From: an uncultured Mucilaginibacter sp.
Lineage (GTDB): Bacteria; Bacteroidota; Bacteroidia; Sphingobacteriales; Sphingobacteriaceae
Reading direction: 5' to 3'
NCBI RefSeq assembly: GCF_946481715.1
Contig: NZ_CAMLOV010000001.1
Coordinates: 1-64,000, forward strand
DNA: 64,000 nt
In this document: positions 31,559-41,172 of the stretch, one piece after another
How the letters are laid out: every line of letters starts with the position of its first letter
Numbering within the stretch: the first letter of the stretch is position 1
Position numbers and translations under genes: made by a program
The notes under the pieces: model-generated
What the model saw: only the letters and a program-made list of their open reading frames with translations
What the model was told of the DNA's origin: nothing
Database searches by the model: none

Positions 31559-33205
31559 ATGCACAAATTTGGTAAAATTTTTTCCGGCGCAGTTCTGTGC
31601 AGCGCTGTACTATTCGGCTATACGGGCTTCGCGCAGATAACTCCTGTTGCCACACCCGAAGCACCAAAAGCCTGGCACCTGATGGACCTGAAAACTGATG
31701 GTTATTTCGGCATCAGCGCCAAGCAAGCTTACCTGTTTGTTGCAGGCAAAAAAAGCAAACCGGTAGTGGTTGCTACTATAGATAGCGGCATTGATACCGC
31801 CCAAAAAGATCTTAACCCTATACTTTGGACCAACGTAAAGGAAATTACGGGTAACGGTATAGATGATGATAAAAACGGTTATGTGGATGACATCCATGGC
31901 TGGAATTTCCTGGGCGGCCCTGGCGGCAAATGCGACTTTACCGAAACCACCGAAGAAGTACGCGAGTATAATAAGCTTAAATCAAAATACGGGAATGCGG
32001 TTAGCGCACCTGCCGGTAGCGAAAAAGAATTTGCTTACTGGGAAAAGGTGAAGCTTACTTATGAAACTACCGTAAAGAAATCTAAAGCTGAAATTGAGCA
32101 GTTACAACCCGCCATGAACGCTTTAATGGCCACCAGCGGCTATATCAAACGCGCGCTTGGTTTAAAAACAGATGCATCTTTTACAGTTAAAGACCTTGCC
32201 CGAATTAAAACCACCAACGATACCATTACCCAAAGTAAATATGTATGGACTTCAGTTTTCGACCAGGAAGGCGGAGGTGCTACTAATGCAAAGATCATAG
32301 CCGACCTGAGCGAATACCTGGCCAAGTTGAATAACGATGTTAACCCCGACCTGGATGCCCGCAAAAGTATTGTTGGCGATAACCCGGATGTGCAGGACGG
32401 CAAGCCTTACGGCAGCAACATTCTCAAGTTTGCCGATGCATCGCACGGTACCGGTGTTGCCGGGCTTATTGGTGCGGTACGTAACAATGGCTATGGTATA
32501 AACGGCGTAGCAGATAATGTACGGATAATGGCAATTAAAGCCGTTCCTAACGGAGATGAGTACGATAAGGATATTGCTAACGCGATACGCTATGCGGTTG
32601 ATAATGGGGCACGGGTGATCAACATGAGCTTCGGCAAAAAACTGTCGCCGCATAAGGATTGGGTAGATGCTGCTTTTAAATACGCAGCATCAAAAGATGT
32701 GTTGCTGATACAGGCATCCGGTAACGATAACCTGGATATGGATGCCACCCCCGAGTTTCCGAATGACATGTTTGAAGATAGCTCGGCAATGGATGCCGAT
32801 AACGTGATCAGCGTAGGCGCATCTGCCGCAAAGCTGGATGAAAACCTTGCGGGCAGCTTTAGCAACTACGGTAAAAAAAATGTGGATGTATTTGCACCCG
32901 GCGTAAAGGTAACTTCGGTTGATACTGACGCCGAGTTTAATACCGCCGACGGTACCAGCTTTGCCTCGCCCATTACCGCGGGTATAGCGGCGTTAATATT
33001 GGAATATTACCCTACGCTAAGCGCCAAACAGGTTAAACAAGTTATATTGGAATCGGCCACGCCGCTAACGGGTACCTTGGTATTAAAGCCGGGCGAAAAG
33101 GTGAAAGTTGATTTCACTATCCTATCAAAAACAGGGGGCGTGGTAAATGCTTATAAGGCGTTGGTTATCGCATCAAAACTAAAAGGCGAAAGGGCTGGGA
33201 TATAA
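31559..33205 (+). CDS. Secreted S8 family serine peptidase (subtilase) with long Asp-His insertion
   Basis: 548 residues, signal peptide ending at GFAQ (about residue 25). The catalytic triad is clear: Asp75 in VATIDSGID, His296 in ASHGTGVAGL and Ser467 in DGTSFASPITAG; the oxyanion Asn is in LIQASGNDN. Asp and His are 221 residues apart where the subtilisin fold usually has about 40, because an insertion rich in charged helices (REYNKLKSKYGN, KKSKAEIEQLQ) is present. This arrangement occurs in a Bacteroidota subgroup. There is no propeptide I9 match and no T9SS C-terminal domain, so it is probably periplasmic or released by another route. A strong terminator follows. Confidence 0.9.
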   Translation: MHKFGKIFSGAVLCSAVLFGYTGFAQITPVATPEAPKAWHLMDLKTDGYFGISAKQAYLFVAGKKSKPVVVATIDSGIDTAQKDLNPILWTNVKEITGNGIDDDKNGYVDDIHGWNFLGGPGGKCDFTETTEEVREYNKLKSKYGNAVSAPAGSEKEFAYWEKVKLTYETTVKKSKAEIEQLQPAMNALMATSGYIKRALGLKTDASFTVKDLARIKTTNDTITQSKYVWTSVFDQEGGGATNAKIIADLSEYLAKLNNDVNPDLDARKSIVGDNPDVQDGKPYGSNILKFADASHGTGVAGLIGAVRNNGYGINGVADNVRIMAIKAVPNGDEYDKDIANAIRYAVDNGARVINMSFGKKLSPHKDWVDAAFKYAASKDVLLIQASGNDNLDMDATPEFPNDMFEDSSAMDADNVISVGASAAKLDENLAGSFSNYGKKNVDVFAPGVKVTSVDTDAEFNTADGTSFASPITAGIAALILEYYPTLSAKQVKQVILESATPLTGTLVLKPGEKVKVDFTILSKTGGVVNAYKALVIASKLKGERAGI

Positions 33206-33221
33206 ACCAATCAAAAAGACT

Positions 33222-33255
33222 AACAAGGCCGGCCCCTAATGGAGCCGGCCTTGTT
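33222..33255. terminator. Strong GC hairpin between subtilase and metF
   Basis: A 12-bp perfect stem (AACAAGGCCGGC / GCCGGCCTTGTT) with a 10-base loop, located between the convergent subtilase and metF genes, 16 bp from the first stop and 14 bp from the second. It probably serves both directions. Confidence 0.8.
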
Positions 33256-33269
33256 GTGTGTTCGGCTCT

Positions 33270-34226
33270 CTAAAATATCGCCTCGGCAATCCGTTTAGTT
33301 GGGCCCGGGTTACCCATGGTATAAAAATGCAGAACCGGCGCACCAAATTTCACAAGCTCCTTACACTGGTTTATCATCCATTCTATACCGATATCTTTTA
33401 CATCCTTTTCGGCTTTCGCTTCGTGGATGGCATCGCTTAGGTCTTCCGGGATATCGATGTGGAAGGTTTTGGAAAGATTAACCAATTGTTTTGATGTAGT
33501 GATGGGTTTAAGCCCCGGTATTATAGGCACATTAATGCCATTGGCACGGCAACTGTTTACAAAATCAAAATACTTCTGGTTATCAAAAAACATTTGGGTT
33601 ACAATGAAACCCGCGCCCATATCTACCTTTTGCTTGAGGTATTTAAAATCCGTTTTCAGGTTTGGCGCCTCAAAATGTTTTTCGGGGTACCCGGCAACGC
33701 CAATGCAAAAATCTGTTTTCAGTATACCTTCATGGTTCTCGTGCAGGTAAATGCCTTTGTTCATGTTTACCACCTGCTGCAGCAGGTCGGTAGCATAGCA
33801 GTGGCCGTTGGGTGTAGGCACAAAAGACGCATCGCCACGACGCGCATCACCGCGTAACACCAATACATTCTCGATGCCTAAGAATTGCAGGTCGATAAGC
33901 CCGTTCTCCGTCTCATCCTTGGTGAACCCACCGCATAGCAAATGCGGAACGGTATCTACCTTGTATTTGTTCATAATAGCCGCACAAATAGCTATAGTAC
34001 CGGGCCGTTTGCGGTAGGCTAATTTTTCCAGCAAGCCGGTTTCGTGCTGTTTGTAAATATAATCCTCGCGCAGCGATGTAACATCGATAAACGGCGGCTT
34101 AAACTCCATCAACGGATCTATAGCGTTGTAAATGCCTTGGATACTCTCTCCCTTTAGCGGTGGGATAAGTTCAAAAGAGAATAAGGTTTTGCCGTTGGCG
34201 TTTGCGATGTGTTCGGTTATTTTCAT
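33270..34226 (-). CDS. metF: 5,10-methylenetetrahydrofolate reductase
   Basis: 318 residues; FAD enzyme that reduces 5,10-methylene-THF to 5-methyl-THF, the methyl donor for MetH. It has the TIM-barrel motifs SFELIPPLKG (catalytic Glu region), VTSLREDYIY, CGGFTKDETENGLIDLQFLGI, VLRGDARRGD, GVAGYPEKHFEAPN, QMFFDNQKYFDFV and PIIPGLKPITTSKQ. Size is close to the usual ~300. It lies downstream of metH on the same strand with a 126-bp gap that contains a long perfect inverted repeat. Given the S-box riboswitch ahead of metH, the pair probably forms a SAM-controlled unit, if transcription passes the hairpin. Confidence 0.95.
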   Translation of the reverse strand: MKITEHIANANGKTLFSFELIPPLKGESIQGIYNAIDPLMEFKPPFIDVTSLREDYIYKQHETGLLEKLAYRKRPGTIAICAAIMNKYKVDTVPHLLCGGFTKDETENGLIDLQFLGIENVLVLRGDARRGDASFVPTPNGHCYATDLLQQVVNMNKGIYLHENHEGILKTDFCIGVAGYPEKHFEAPNLKTDFKYLKQKVDMGAGFIVTQMFFDNQKYFDFVNSCRANGINVPIIPGLKPITTSKQLVNLSKTFHIDIPEDLSDAIHEAKAEKDVKDIGIEWMINQCKELVKFGAPVLHFYTMGNPGPTKRIAEAIF

Positions 34227-34249
34227 TACAAATTATGTCTTTTCCGTTA

Positions 34250-34332
34250 CGTCATTGCGAGGAACGAAGCAATCTCCCGATTTGCATATCCGCTATGCAT
34301 GTGTAGAGATTGCTTCGTTCCTCGCAATGACG
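34250..34332. repeat. REP-like 27-bp perfect inverted repeat between metH and metF
   Basis: The left arm 34250-34276 and right arm 34306-34332 are exact reverse complements (starting CGTCATTGCGAGG and ending CCTCGCAATGACG). The 29-base loop contains a smaller nested stem, TGCATA / TATGCA. Palindromes beginning GTCATTGCGAGG are a widespread class of dispersed intergenic repeat in bacterial genomes. In RNA it would form a very stable hairpin between the two met genes. Confidence 0.9.
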
Positions 34333-34352
34333 CGTGGGTTATTAGCGTCGTA

Positions 34353-37300
34353 TTAATAATTTATATTCGGCCCCAGCCATCTTTCTACTTCTTCCAACGG
34401 CATATTCTTCCTCATCGCGTAATCCTCCACCTGGTCTTTACTGATCTTACCAAGGCCGAAATACCTTGCCTGCGGATGCGCGAAATAGAAACCGCTTACC
34501 GATGCTGCCGGCATCATGGCCAGGCTTTCGGTGAGGTGCATATGGGCATTATCTTCTGCTTTTAGTATCTCAAACAAGGTTGTTTTCTCGGTATGGTCCG
34601 GGCAAGCGGGGTAACCCGGCGCCGGGCGGATGCCCTGGTATTCTTCTTTGATGAGTTCATTGGTATCCAACTGTTCGCCTTTGCTATAGCCCCAGTACTC
34701 TTTACGCACCAGTTCGTGCATTTTCTCAGCAAAAGCTTCGGCAAGGCGGTCGGCAAGGGCTTTAGCCATAATGCTGTTGTAATCGTCGTGGTCGGCCTCA
34801 AACTCGGCAACCAGTTCGTCGCAGCCTATACCGGTTGTCACGGCAAATCCCCCCCAGTAATCCGGCACACCACTTTCTTTTGGTGCAATAAAATCCGACA
34901 GCGCATAATAAGGCTCGTTCTTCGCCTTTTCCGCCTGCTGACGCAGCGTATGGATGCGGGTTAGCAAGGTTGTGCGGGTATCATCGGTATAAATTTCGAT
35001 ATCATCGCCTACGCTATTAGCCGGCCAAAAACCGATAACGCCGTTTGCATGTAGCAGTTTGTTATCTACAATGCGTTTCAACAGCACCTGTGCATCGTCG
35101 TAAAGTTTTTTAGCCTCGGTGCCAACATACTTATCGTTGAATATTTTTGGATAGCTTCCGCGGAGCTCCCAAGTGTGGAAGAAAGGCGTCCAATCGATGT
35201 ACGGCACCAACTCCTCCAGCGGGTAATTTTCAAAAACCTTGGTGCCGGTAATGGCAGGTTTTGGAGCTACATCGCCATCCAGGCTTATCTGGAATTTGCC
35301 CGCGCGTGCTTCTTCGATGCTGATAAAGCGTTTGTCGTTCTTTTTATTGGCATGCGCCTCGCGGGCTTTTTCGTATTCGTCTTTAATGCCCTGGATATAG
35401 GCATCGCGGTTATCCCGGTTCATCAGGCTGCTGCAAACCGTTACGCTGCGCGATGCATCGAGCACGTGGATAGCAGGGCCAGAATAGTTTGGCGCAACCT
35501 TTACTGCCGCGTGTATGCGCGAGGTTGTCGCACCGCCGATGATTAACGGGATCGTGAATCCCTGGCGCTCCATCTCTTTGGCAAAATGCACCATCTCATC
35601 CAGCGATGGGGTTATCAAACCGCTTAACCCAATAATATCTACATCCTGTTTTTTTGCTTCTTCTATAATGCGCTGTGCAGGCACCATTACCCCAAGATCT
35701 ATCACCTCGAAGTTATTGCATGCAAGCACCACACCCACAATATTTTTACCGATATCGTGCACATCGCCTTTTACGGTGGCCATTAATACCTTGCCCGCAT
35801 TGGCACGTGAGCCACTACTGTCTTCACCGGCATCAATTACGCGCTGTTTTTCCAGTTCGATAAAAGGCAACAGGTAAGCTACGGCCTTCTTCATTACACG
35901 GGCCGATTTAACCACCTGTGGCAGGAACATTTTACCGGCGCCAAACAAGTCGCCCACTACGTTCATCCCGTCCATCAGGGGGCCTTCTATCACCTCCAGC
36001 GGCTTGGCAAATTTTTGGCGCGCCTCTTCCACATCATCGTCCAGGTATTCGATGATACCTTTCACCAGGGCGTGCGATAAGCGTTCCTCCACCGGGTTCT
36101 TACGCCATTCCTCATCGCGGACGATCTCTTTACCTTTACTTTTGATGGTATCGGCAAATTCAACCAACCGCTCAGTAGCATCATCGCGGCGGTTTAGCAG
36201 TACATCTTCTACCAGTTCCAGCAGGTTTTTGGGGATCTGCTCGTAAACTTCTAACATCCCGGCGTTTACAATACCCATATCCAACCCCGCCTTAATGGCA
36301 TGGTACAGGAATGCCGAGTGCATTGCCTCGCGCACGGTATTGTTTCCCCTAAAGGAGAACGAAATATTACTCACTCCACCGCTTACTTTGGCGTAGGGCA
36401 GGTTTTGTTTTATCCAGCGGGTAGCTTCAATAAAGTCTACAGCGTAGTTGTTGTGTTCTTCCAAACCGGTTGCTACGGTCAGGATGTTCGGGTCGAAAAT
36501 GATATCCTGCGGCGGGAAGCCAACTTCCTCCACCAATATCCTGTAACTGCGGCCGCATATCTCTTTACGCCGTTCTAAGGAATCGGCCTGGCCGGTTTCA
36601 TCAAAGGCCATTACTACGGTTGCTGCCCCATAGCTTAATATCTTACGGGCGTATTCTTTAAATTTCTCTTCGCCTTCTTTAAGCGAGATGGAGTTTACGA
36701 TGCCTTTCCCCTGTAAACATTTTAAACCAGCCTCTATAACCGTCCATTTACTGGAATCGATCATAATGGGCAACTTGGCAATATCCGGTTCGCTGGCCAC
36801 GAGGTTAAGGAATTTCACCATTACGGCTTCCGAATCGATCATTCCCTCATCCATGTTGATGTCGATCACCTGCGCGCCGCCTTCTACCTGTTGCAGGGCA
36901 ACGGTTAGGGCAGCCTCGTAGTCTTCGGCAAGGATAAGTTTAGAGAACTTTGGCGACCCTGTGATATTGGTACGCTCGCCTATGTTTACGAAGTTAGTTT
37001 CGGGTGTAAGGGTAACGGCTTCCAGTCCGCTAAGGCGCAGGAATGGTGCTATCTCGAGTTTTTTACGGGGAGAATGCTTAGCGGCTTTTTCGGCGATACA
37101 CCGGATATGATCGGGCGTGGTGCCGCAACAGCCACCCACAATATTTACGAGCCCTGCTTTAATAAAATCGTCCACCTGGTGGGCGGTTTCGTGCGGGGTT
37201 TCGTCGTATGCGCCAAACTCATTCGGCAAACCGGCATTAGGGTAAGCAGAAATATAAACACCCGCTTTTTCGGATAATTCCTCCAAATGCGGGCGCATCT

Positions 37301-38072
37301 CACGCGCACCTAAAGCGCAGTTCAGTCCAACAGAAAGCAAATTTGCATGACTGATTGAATTCCAGAAAGCCTCAACCGTTTGGCCCGAAAGCGTACGGCC
37401 GGATGCATCGGTAATAGTACCGGAGATCATCACGCCGCCGGTATCTCTAAAAGCCGGGAAATCTTTACCAGCTGTTTTACATTCGTCTTTATACCGTTGA
37501 ATGGCAAACAGGGCTGCCTTGGCATTTAGGGTATCAAATATGGTTTCAACCAACAACACGTCCGAACCACCATCAACCAGCCCACGTACCTGTGCGTAAT
37601 AAGCTTCTGCCAGGTCATCAAACGTAACGGCGCGGTAACCCGGGTCGTTTACATCGGGCGATAAAGATGCAGTACGGTTTGTTGGACCAACGGCACCGGC
37701 CACAAAGCGCGGTTTTGCCGGGTTTTTGGCGGTATATTCATCTGCTACTTCGCGGGCTATGCGGGCACCTTCGTAGCTTAATTCATAATCAAGTTCTTCG
37801 AGATGGTAATCGGCCAGTGAGATCTTTTGCGTACTGAAGGTATTGGTTTCGATGATATCCGCGCCGGCATCCAGGTATTCGGCATGGATTGCCTTTATAA
37901 CATCCGGGCGGGTGATATTCAGCAGGTCGTTATTGCCTTTCAGGTCGCTGGCATGACCGCGGAAACGCTCGCCGCGGAAATCCTCCTCGGTAAGTTCGTA
38001 GCGCTGTATCATGGTGCCCATTGCCCCATCAATAACCAGGATGCGTTTTTCTAATTCTTTTCTAATGTCCAT
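34353..38072 (-). CDS. metH: Cobalamin-dependent methionine synthase
   Basis: 1239 residues, close to the E. coli enzyme (1227). Domains in order: homocysteine-binding barrel (about 1-325) with zinc cysteines in GLNCALG and [11 protein letters not shown]; pterin-binding domain (about 350-620; [24 protein letters not shown]); cobalamin cap and Rossmann domain (about 640-890) with the B12-ligating [19 protein letters not shown] and [13 protein letters not shown]; and the C-terminal SAM-dependent reactivation domain (about 910-1239; [33 protein letters not shown]). It methylates homocysteine with 5-methyl-THF. A full-length reactivation domain means SAM is needed for repair as well as sensed by the leader. 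It is preceded by an S-box riboswitch and followed by metF. Confidence 0.97.
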   Translation of the reverse strand: MDIRKELEKRILVIDGAMGTMIQRYELTEEDFRGERFRGHASDLKGNNDLLNITRPDVIKAIHAEYLDAGADIIETNTFSTQKISLADYHLEELDYELSYEGARIAREVADEYTAKNPAKPRFVAGAVGPTNRTASLSPDVNDPGYRAVTFDDLAEAYYAQVRGLVDGGSDVLLVETIFDTLNAKAALFAIQRYKDECKTAGKDFPAFRDTGGVMISGTITDASGRTLSGQTVEAFWNSISHANLLSVGLNCALGAREMRPHLEELSEKAGVYISAYPNAGLPNEFGAYDETPHETAHQVDDFIKAGLVNIVGGCCGTTPDHIRCIAEKAAKHSPRKKLEIAPFLRLSGLEAVTLTPETNFVNIGERTNITGSPKFSKLILAEDYEAALTVALQQVEGGAQVIDINMDEGMIDSEAVMVKFLNLVASEPDIAKLPIMIDSSKWTVIEAGLKCLQGKGIVNSISLKEGEEKFKEYARKILSYGAATVVMAFDETGQADSLERRKEICGRSYRILVEEVGFPPQDIIFDPNILTVATGLEEHNNYAVDFIEATRWIKQNLPYAKVSGGVSNISFSFRGNNTVREAMHSAFLYHAIKAGLDMGIVNAGMLEVYEQIPKNLLELVEDVLLNRRDDATERLVEFADTIKSKGKEIVRDEEWRKNPVEERLSHALVKGIIEYLDDDVEEARQKFAKPLEVIEGPLMDGMNVVGDLFGAGKMFLPQVVKSARVMKKAVAYLLPFIELEKQRVIDAGEDSSGSRANAGKVLMATVKGDVHDIGKNIVGVVLACNNFEVIDLGVMVPAQRIIEEAKKQDVDIIGLSGLITPSLDEMVHFAKEMERQGFTIPLIIGGATTSRIHAAVKVAPNYSGPAIHVLDASRSVTVCSSLMNRDNRDAYIQGIKDEYEKAREAHANKKNDKRFISIEEARAGKFQISLDGDVAPKPAITGTKVFENYPLEELVPYIDWTPFFHTWELRGSYPKIFNDKYVGTEAKKLYDDAQVLLKRIVDNKLLHANGVIGFWPANSVGDDIEIYTDDTRTTLLTRIHTLRQQAEKAKNEPYYALSDFIAPKESGVPDYWGGFAVTTGIGCDELVAEFEADHDDYNSIMAKALADRLAEAFAEKMHELVRKEYWGYSKGEQLDTNELIKEEYQGIRPAPGYPACPDHTEKTTLFEILKAEDNAHMHLTESLAMMPAASVSGFYFAHPQARYFGLGKISKDQVEDYAMRKNMPLEEVERWLGPNINY

Positions 38073-38257
38073 TGTTGAGATATGAGATATGAGAATTGAG
38101 ATATGAGATAAAACATCTCAAACTCATTACTCATATCAAATTTAAAAGCTACTAAATGCGCATCGAAAAAGCAGGAGCTGTCTCAAATCTCACATCTAAT
38201 ATCTCAAATCTAAATACAGCTTATCTCGAAAAGTCAGGTTGTGATTGTATGACTTTC
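38073..38257 (-). promoter_or_regulatory. metH leader between riboswitch and start codon
   Basis: 185 bases of A/T-rich leader with many direct and inverted GAGATATGAGAT-like repeats close to the start codon and another cluster about 38180-38215. The 3' strand of the riboswitch P1 stem (ATAAGC on the minus strand) is repeated 39 bases downstream (plus-strand 38219-38224), which would allow an alternative P1. Stems of AAAGTCA with TGACTTT (about 38229-38256) and GCTGT with ACAGC also exist. No clear T-run terminator is present, so the switching mechanism is unclear. Confidence 0.5.
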
Positions 38258-38366
38258 GCTTATCTTTCCCAACCGATTTTCTCCCGGTTAAGTAGAATGT
38301 AGCACCTTGTAAGCACAGGTTGCCAAGACATCGCAGGGTCTAATCCCTCCGCCTTTCTCCATAAGC
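38258..38366 (-). promoter_or_regulatory. SAM-I (S-box) riboswitch of metH
   Basis: Read on the minus strand, the 109-base element has the S-box landmarks in order. These are P1 GCTTAT closing with ATAAGC; the GGCGGAGGGA core followed by GACCCT closing P2; GATG and GGCAACC (38309-38315), the hallmark of the family; P3 from ACCTGT with CAAGGTGCTA; and P4 AACCG with CGGTT. The aptamer binds S-adenosylmethionine and lowers expression when SAM is plentiful. It sits 186 bases ahead of metH. A covariance search with the Rfam SAM model would settle it; the core bases are close to consensus by eye. Confidence 0.88.
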
Positions 38367-38370
38367 ATTA

Positions 38371-38401
38371 CAAATATGAATATTAATGCTGTAATGTGCA
38401 A
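38371..38401 (-). promoter_or_regulatory. Probable metH promoter ahead of the riboswitch
   Basis: On the minus strand CATATTTG (plus 38371-38378) matches TAnnTTTG with one mismatch at the first base, and TTGC lies 19 bases upstream of it. Transcription would start within a few bases of the riboswitch P1 stem, as expected. Confidence 0.5.
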
Positions 38402-38496
38402 GGGGACACACATAGTAGGACACAAAGTTGCCTTAGGGCAAGTTTATTGTTTCCGCCGTGTTAATTGGGGCATGCCGGGCAACACCGGGACCATTT

Positions 38497-38679
38497 TTGT
38501 ACGAATCGTACAGTTCGTACAAATCGTACAGCTCGTACAAATTTTGGGGAGATTCGTACAGTTTCGCACAACTTCGTACAGTTTCGTACAAATCCGTACA
38601 GTTTCGTACAGCAAAATGCGATTGTGCAAAAATCTGCGTTTTTCTGTGTTTTTCTTTGATTTTTCGGGGTTAATCGTGC
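38497..38679 (-). repeat. 183-bp element with 10-bp tandem repeat (copy B)
   Basis: On the minus strand this is homologous to the element at 27203-27386. It has the leader with GCACGATT and AAAAATCAAAGAAAAACAC, the array of YTGTACGARR units, and the identical closing TTGTACGAA, eight bases, TTCGTACAA. The first six array units align one for one with copy A; the middle differs by a CTCCCCAAAA unit. It lies in the 778-bp gap between metH and the BI-1 gene. The rest of that gap (38402-38496 and 38680-38850) shows no gene. The possible peptides here are a by-product of a stop-free repeat unit. Confidence 0.85.
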
Positions 38680-38850
38680 AGAAAATCTGCTTTTCAAAAA
38701 GATGCTATTTTAGGCTTTTACAGGCCGCAGACACGCAGGATTGAAACAGCAAATAGCCCGTTACCCGCCTGCCGCGTTTAGCTACTATTATTGGGTGCTA
38801 AACAAAGAAAGCCGCGCAAGGCGGCTTTCAAAAAATCAGTTTGGCGTTTG

Positions 38851-39588
38851 TTATCTCCTGTTGCCGCCAAATATGCGTAATAACATCAGGAACAGGTTCA
38901 CGAAATCAAGGTAAAGGGTTAAGGCGCCCATGATGGCCATTTTTTTGCCATCGGCATCGCCATATTCAATACCTGCACCAATGCGCTTTAGCTTTTGTAC
39001 ATCGTAAGCAGTTAAGCCCACAAATACGGCAACGCCCACATAGCTTATCATCAGATCGAGGCTGCTGCTGTGGAATAATAACACATTAAGCAGTGTAGCC
39101 ACAATAATGCCTACTAACAGCATGATCATGATAGAACCGAATTTGGTTAGATCCTGGTGAGTGATATAGCCGCCCACTGCCATTACACCAAATACAATTG
39201 ATGTGGTGATAAACACGCTTGATATGGTACCGATAGAATAAACGTAGAAGATGTAGCTAAGGCTTGTACCCAGCACAGCGGAGAAAGCAATAAATATTAA
39301 TGCCAATGCAAAAAAGCTGAGCTTATTGTAGCTAAACCTAACCACCAGTATAAAAATAAGCGGCGCGAACATGGTAAGCGTACCGAAAATATTATTGCGG
39401 CCGGTTTCCGGGTCGCGCAGCATGGCCGAAAGGTTTGGGTTAAATGCAAAAATGTAGGTGCAAAAAGCGGATACGCCCAATGCCACAAACATCCACATAA
39501 ACACGTTCGCTATAAATTTACGGGAAGCCTCGGCATTTTCTACGTGGCTAACGTTATCGTAAACGTAATCAGAAATTTTAGTTTCCAT
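38851..39588 (-). CDS. Bax inhibitor-1/YccA family membrane protein
   Basis: 245 residues with seven predicted transmembrane helices, starting after a ~25-residue cytosolic N-terminus. Typical family pieces are KFIANVFMWMFVALGVSAFC, LIFILVVRF, VLGTSLSYIFYVYSIGTI, VGGYITHQDLTKFGSIMIM and the conserved C-terminal TAYDVQKLK followed by LYLDFVNLFLMLLRIFG. Members conduct ions or calcium, or act in membrane-protein quality control together with FtsH; the exact role here is unknown. It is a single-gene unit, divergent from the hydrolase gene downstream on the plus strand. Confidence 0.92.
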   Translation of the reverse strand: METKISDYVYDNVSHVENAEASRKFIANVFMWMFVALGVSAFCTYIFAFNPNLSAMLRDPETGRNNIFGTLTMFAPLIFILVVRFSYNKLSFFALALIFIAFSAVLGTSLSYIFYVYSIGTISSVFITTSIVFGVMAVGGYITHQDLTKFGSIMIMLLVGIIVATLLNVLLFHSSSLDLMISYVGVAVFVGLTAYDVQKLKRIGAGIEYGDADGKKMAIMGALTLYLDFVNLFLMLLRIFGGNRR

Positions 39589-39714
39589 TTTTCTATTAAG
39601 GTTTATTTTATACGAATATAGTATTTTTAGTTAAAAACGTTACAGCAACAGCAAATGTTGCGGCGCATAAAAAGCTTACAAAAATATGTGAAAACGGGCA
39701 GTTGCCGGCGCATA

Positions 39715-39745
39715 TTTCGGCATTTGCCTGAATTTGATACTTTTG
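39715..39745 (+). promoter_or_regulatory. Promoter of the secreted hydrolase gene (TTTC-N19-TACTTTTG)
   Basis: TACTTTTG at 39738-39745 fits TAnnTTTG exactly, with TTTC 19 bases upstream (39715-39718). It rules out upstream starts at 39655 and supports the ATG at 39766. Confidence 0.65.
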
Positions 39746-39765
39746 ACGTTTTACCTGCCTATTTT

Positions 39766-40539
39766 ATGATACTTACCAACCGCACCCTTTATACAACATG
39801 CCGAAAGGCAGCTATGCCTATACTTATCTGCGCTATTGTTTTTTGCATGGGGACAACCGTTTGCATTGCCCAGCAGCCTGCGCCAATAAAACGAACGGCC
39901 GCAGGGTTTGCATACGAAGAAATTGTTACCGGGAATATAACCGGGAAACAACTGCCCCTGCTCATCGCCTTTCATTATTCATCGGGCACGCCGGAAGAAT
40001 CGTTTAAAGATTATAACGCCCTTGGCACGCCGGCACGTATCATTGTTGTAAAAGGGAACTATATAAAGCGGGGCGGATACTCGTACTTCCCGGTAGAATA
40101 TTATGCTAAAGATAGCACCGCTCAAATAAATATAGCCAGGCAAACTACCGATAGCATTGCCACTTTTATAGCGCAGATAAGCAAACTTTATAAAACTAAG
40201 CCGATTGTAAGCGGCATATCGCAAGGCGGCGACATTTCTTTTCTATTAGCCATTTACCATCCCGATCTGTTGAAAGCATCGTTCCCTTTTGCGGCAGTAA
40301 TGCGGCCACAGATACTGGATATTGTAAAGGCGAAGCCGGGCAATACGCTCCCGATATTTGCCTACCAGGGCGAGGCCGATAAAATTATTGATGTAAACAT
40401 TACGCGCACTCAGGTAAATAAGTTGAGGCGCTACCTAAAAATATCGCTAAAAACGTATCCGGGATTAGGGCACGATATCTCCCCCGAAATGAAGGAAGAC
40501 TATTCCCCGCTGCTACGCAAATGGCTCTTGCGTAATTAG
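39766..40539 (+). CDS. Secreted alpha/beta-hydrolase (dienelactone hydrolase/carboxylesterase-like)
   Basis: 257 residues from the ATG that follows the promoter box; a later ATG at 39814 is also possible. The N-terminus contains a hydrophobic signal segment ending at CIAQQ. The hydrolase fold shows LPLLIAFHYSSGTPEE (oxyanion region), nucleophile Ser152 in SGISQGGDIS, acid Asp205 in YQGEADKIID and His236 in PGLGHDISP. It resembles the phospholipase/carboxylesterase group. The frame is open a further 111 bases upstream, but that part overlaps the promoter. Substrate unknown; neighbours give no hint. Confidence 0.75.
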   Translation: MILTNRTLYTTCRKAAMPILICAIVFCMGTTVCIAQQPAPIKRTAAGFAYEEIVTGNITGKQLPLLIAFHYSSGTPEESFKDYNALGTPARIIVVKGNYIKRGGYSYFPVEYYAKDSTAQINIARQTTDSIATFIAQISKLYKTKPIVSGISQGGDISFLLAIYHPDLLKASFPFAAVMRPQILDIVKAKPGNTLPIFAYQGEADKIIDVNITRTQVNKLRRYLKISLKTYPGLGHDISPEMKEDYSPLLRKWLLRN

Positions 40540-40640
40540 CTCTGGCACCTCATCAGCAGTAGCTGAACTTTTTAATAACTCCATCGCTTTCCGCAATGTA
40601 AAGGTTATTTAATAGTTGCCCTCCGAAGTTTAACACATGG

Positions 40641-41171
40641 CTATAAGCATACAATTGGCCAATACACCGTTTTGAATTGCTTGCAAGTGTTTATTATCCC
40701 GGCAGCGGATACAGGTTCCATCCAGCCATATTCCTGCGATTGTAGCCCCTGCCTCTGCTTATCCAGCACGATGCCCGATTCGAATATTACTTTATCATCC
40801 TTAACCAGGTAAAATATACTTTGAACGGTAGCCATATCCCCTCCGGTAGCCTTAAAGTTCCACTCCTTTTGCATGCGGATCAAAACCTCCCTGTCCACCG
40901 TTTTTAAACATGCGTGATGTGGAATAGAGGGGTGCAGATCGGACAGGTCGGAGGGAGAAATTACAATATAGGCTTGCCAGTCGTCCTTTGTAAAATCAAA
41001 GCCTGCAAATGGGTTTAGTTGCTGCCCGGCTTTTAATGTGCTTGCCGTCTTCCCTGTTTTATTTGCCGATAATGGGATAACTAATGTATAACCCATTATG
41101 AAACATGCCACACCTATCAACGCCAAACCGATAAATATAATCCCTGCTATTTTTACCGGTTTGCCTATCAT
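40641..41171 (-). CDS. Hypothetical membrane-anchored protein
   Basis: 176 residues. One N-terminal hydrophobic helix (about 8-32; IAGIIFIGLALIGVACFIMG) without a clear cleavage site, then a soluble domain of mixed character (DDWQAYIVISPSDLSDLHPS, WNFKATGGDMATVQSIFYLV) ending in a Cys near the C-terminus. It is not recognised. It lies one base after the stop of the gene upstream on the same strand, so the two are probably co-transcribed and perhaps work together. Confidence 0.6.
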   Translation of the reverse strand: MIGKPVKIAGIIFIGLALIGVACFIMGYTLVIPLSANKTGKTASTLKAGQQLNPFAGFDFTKDDWQAYIVISPSDLSDLHPSIPHHACLKTVDREVLIRMQKEWNFKATGGDMATVQSIFYLVKDDKVIFESGIVLDKQRQGLQSQEYGWMEPVSAAGIINTCKQFKTVYWPIVCL

Positions 41172-41172
41172 C

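Noticed and set aside
31559..33205. T9SS cargo status for the subtilase
   Set aside because: The C-terminus lacks either the type-A or CHU_C sorting domain; it ends shortly after the catalytic domain.
33427..34017. Plus-strand frames (107, 87 and 69 codons) across metF
   Set aside because: They are antisense to a well-supported enzyme gene and lack any recognisable domain.
38376..38744. 122-codon frame and its companions over repeat B
   Set aside because: Same repeat-derived openness; overlaps the metH promoter region and has no homology beyond the repeat.
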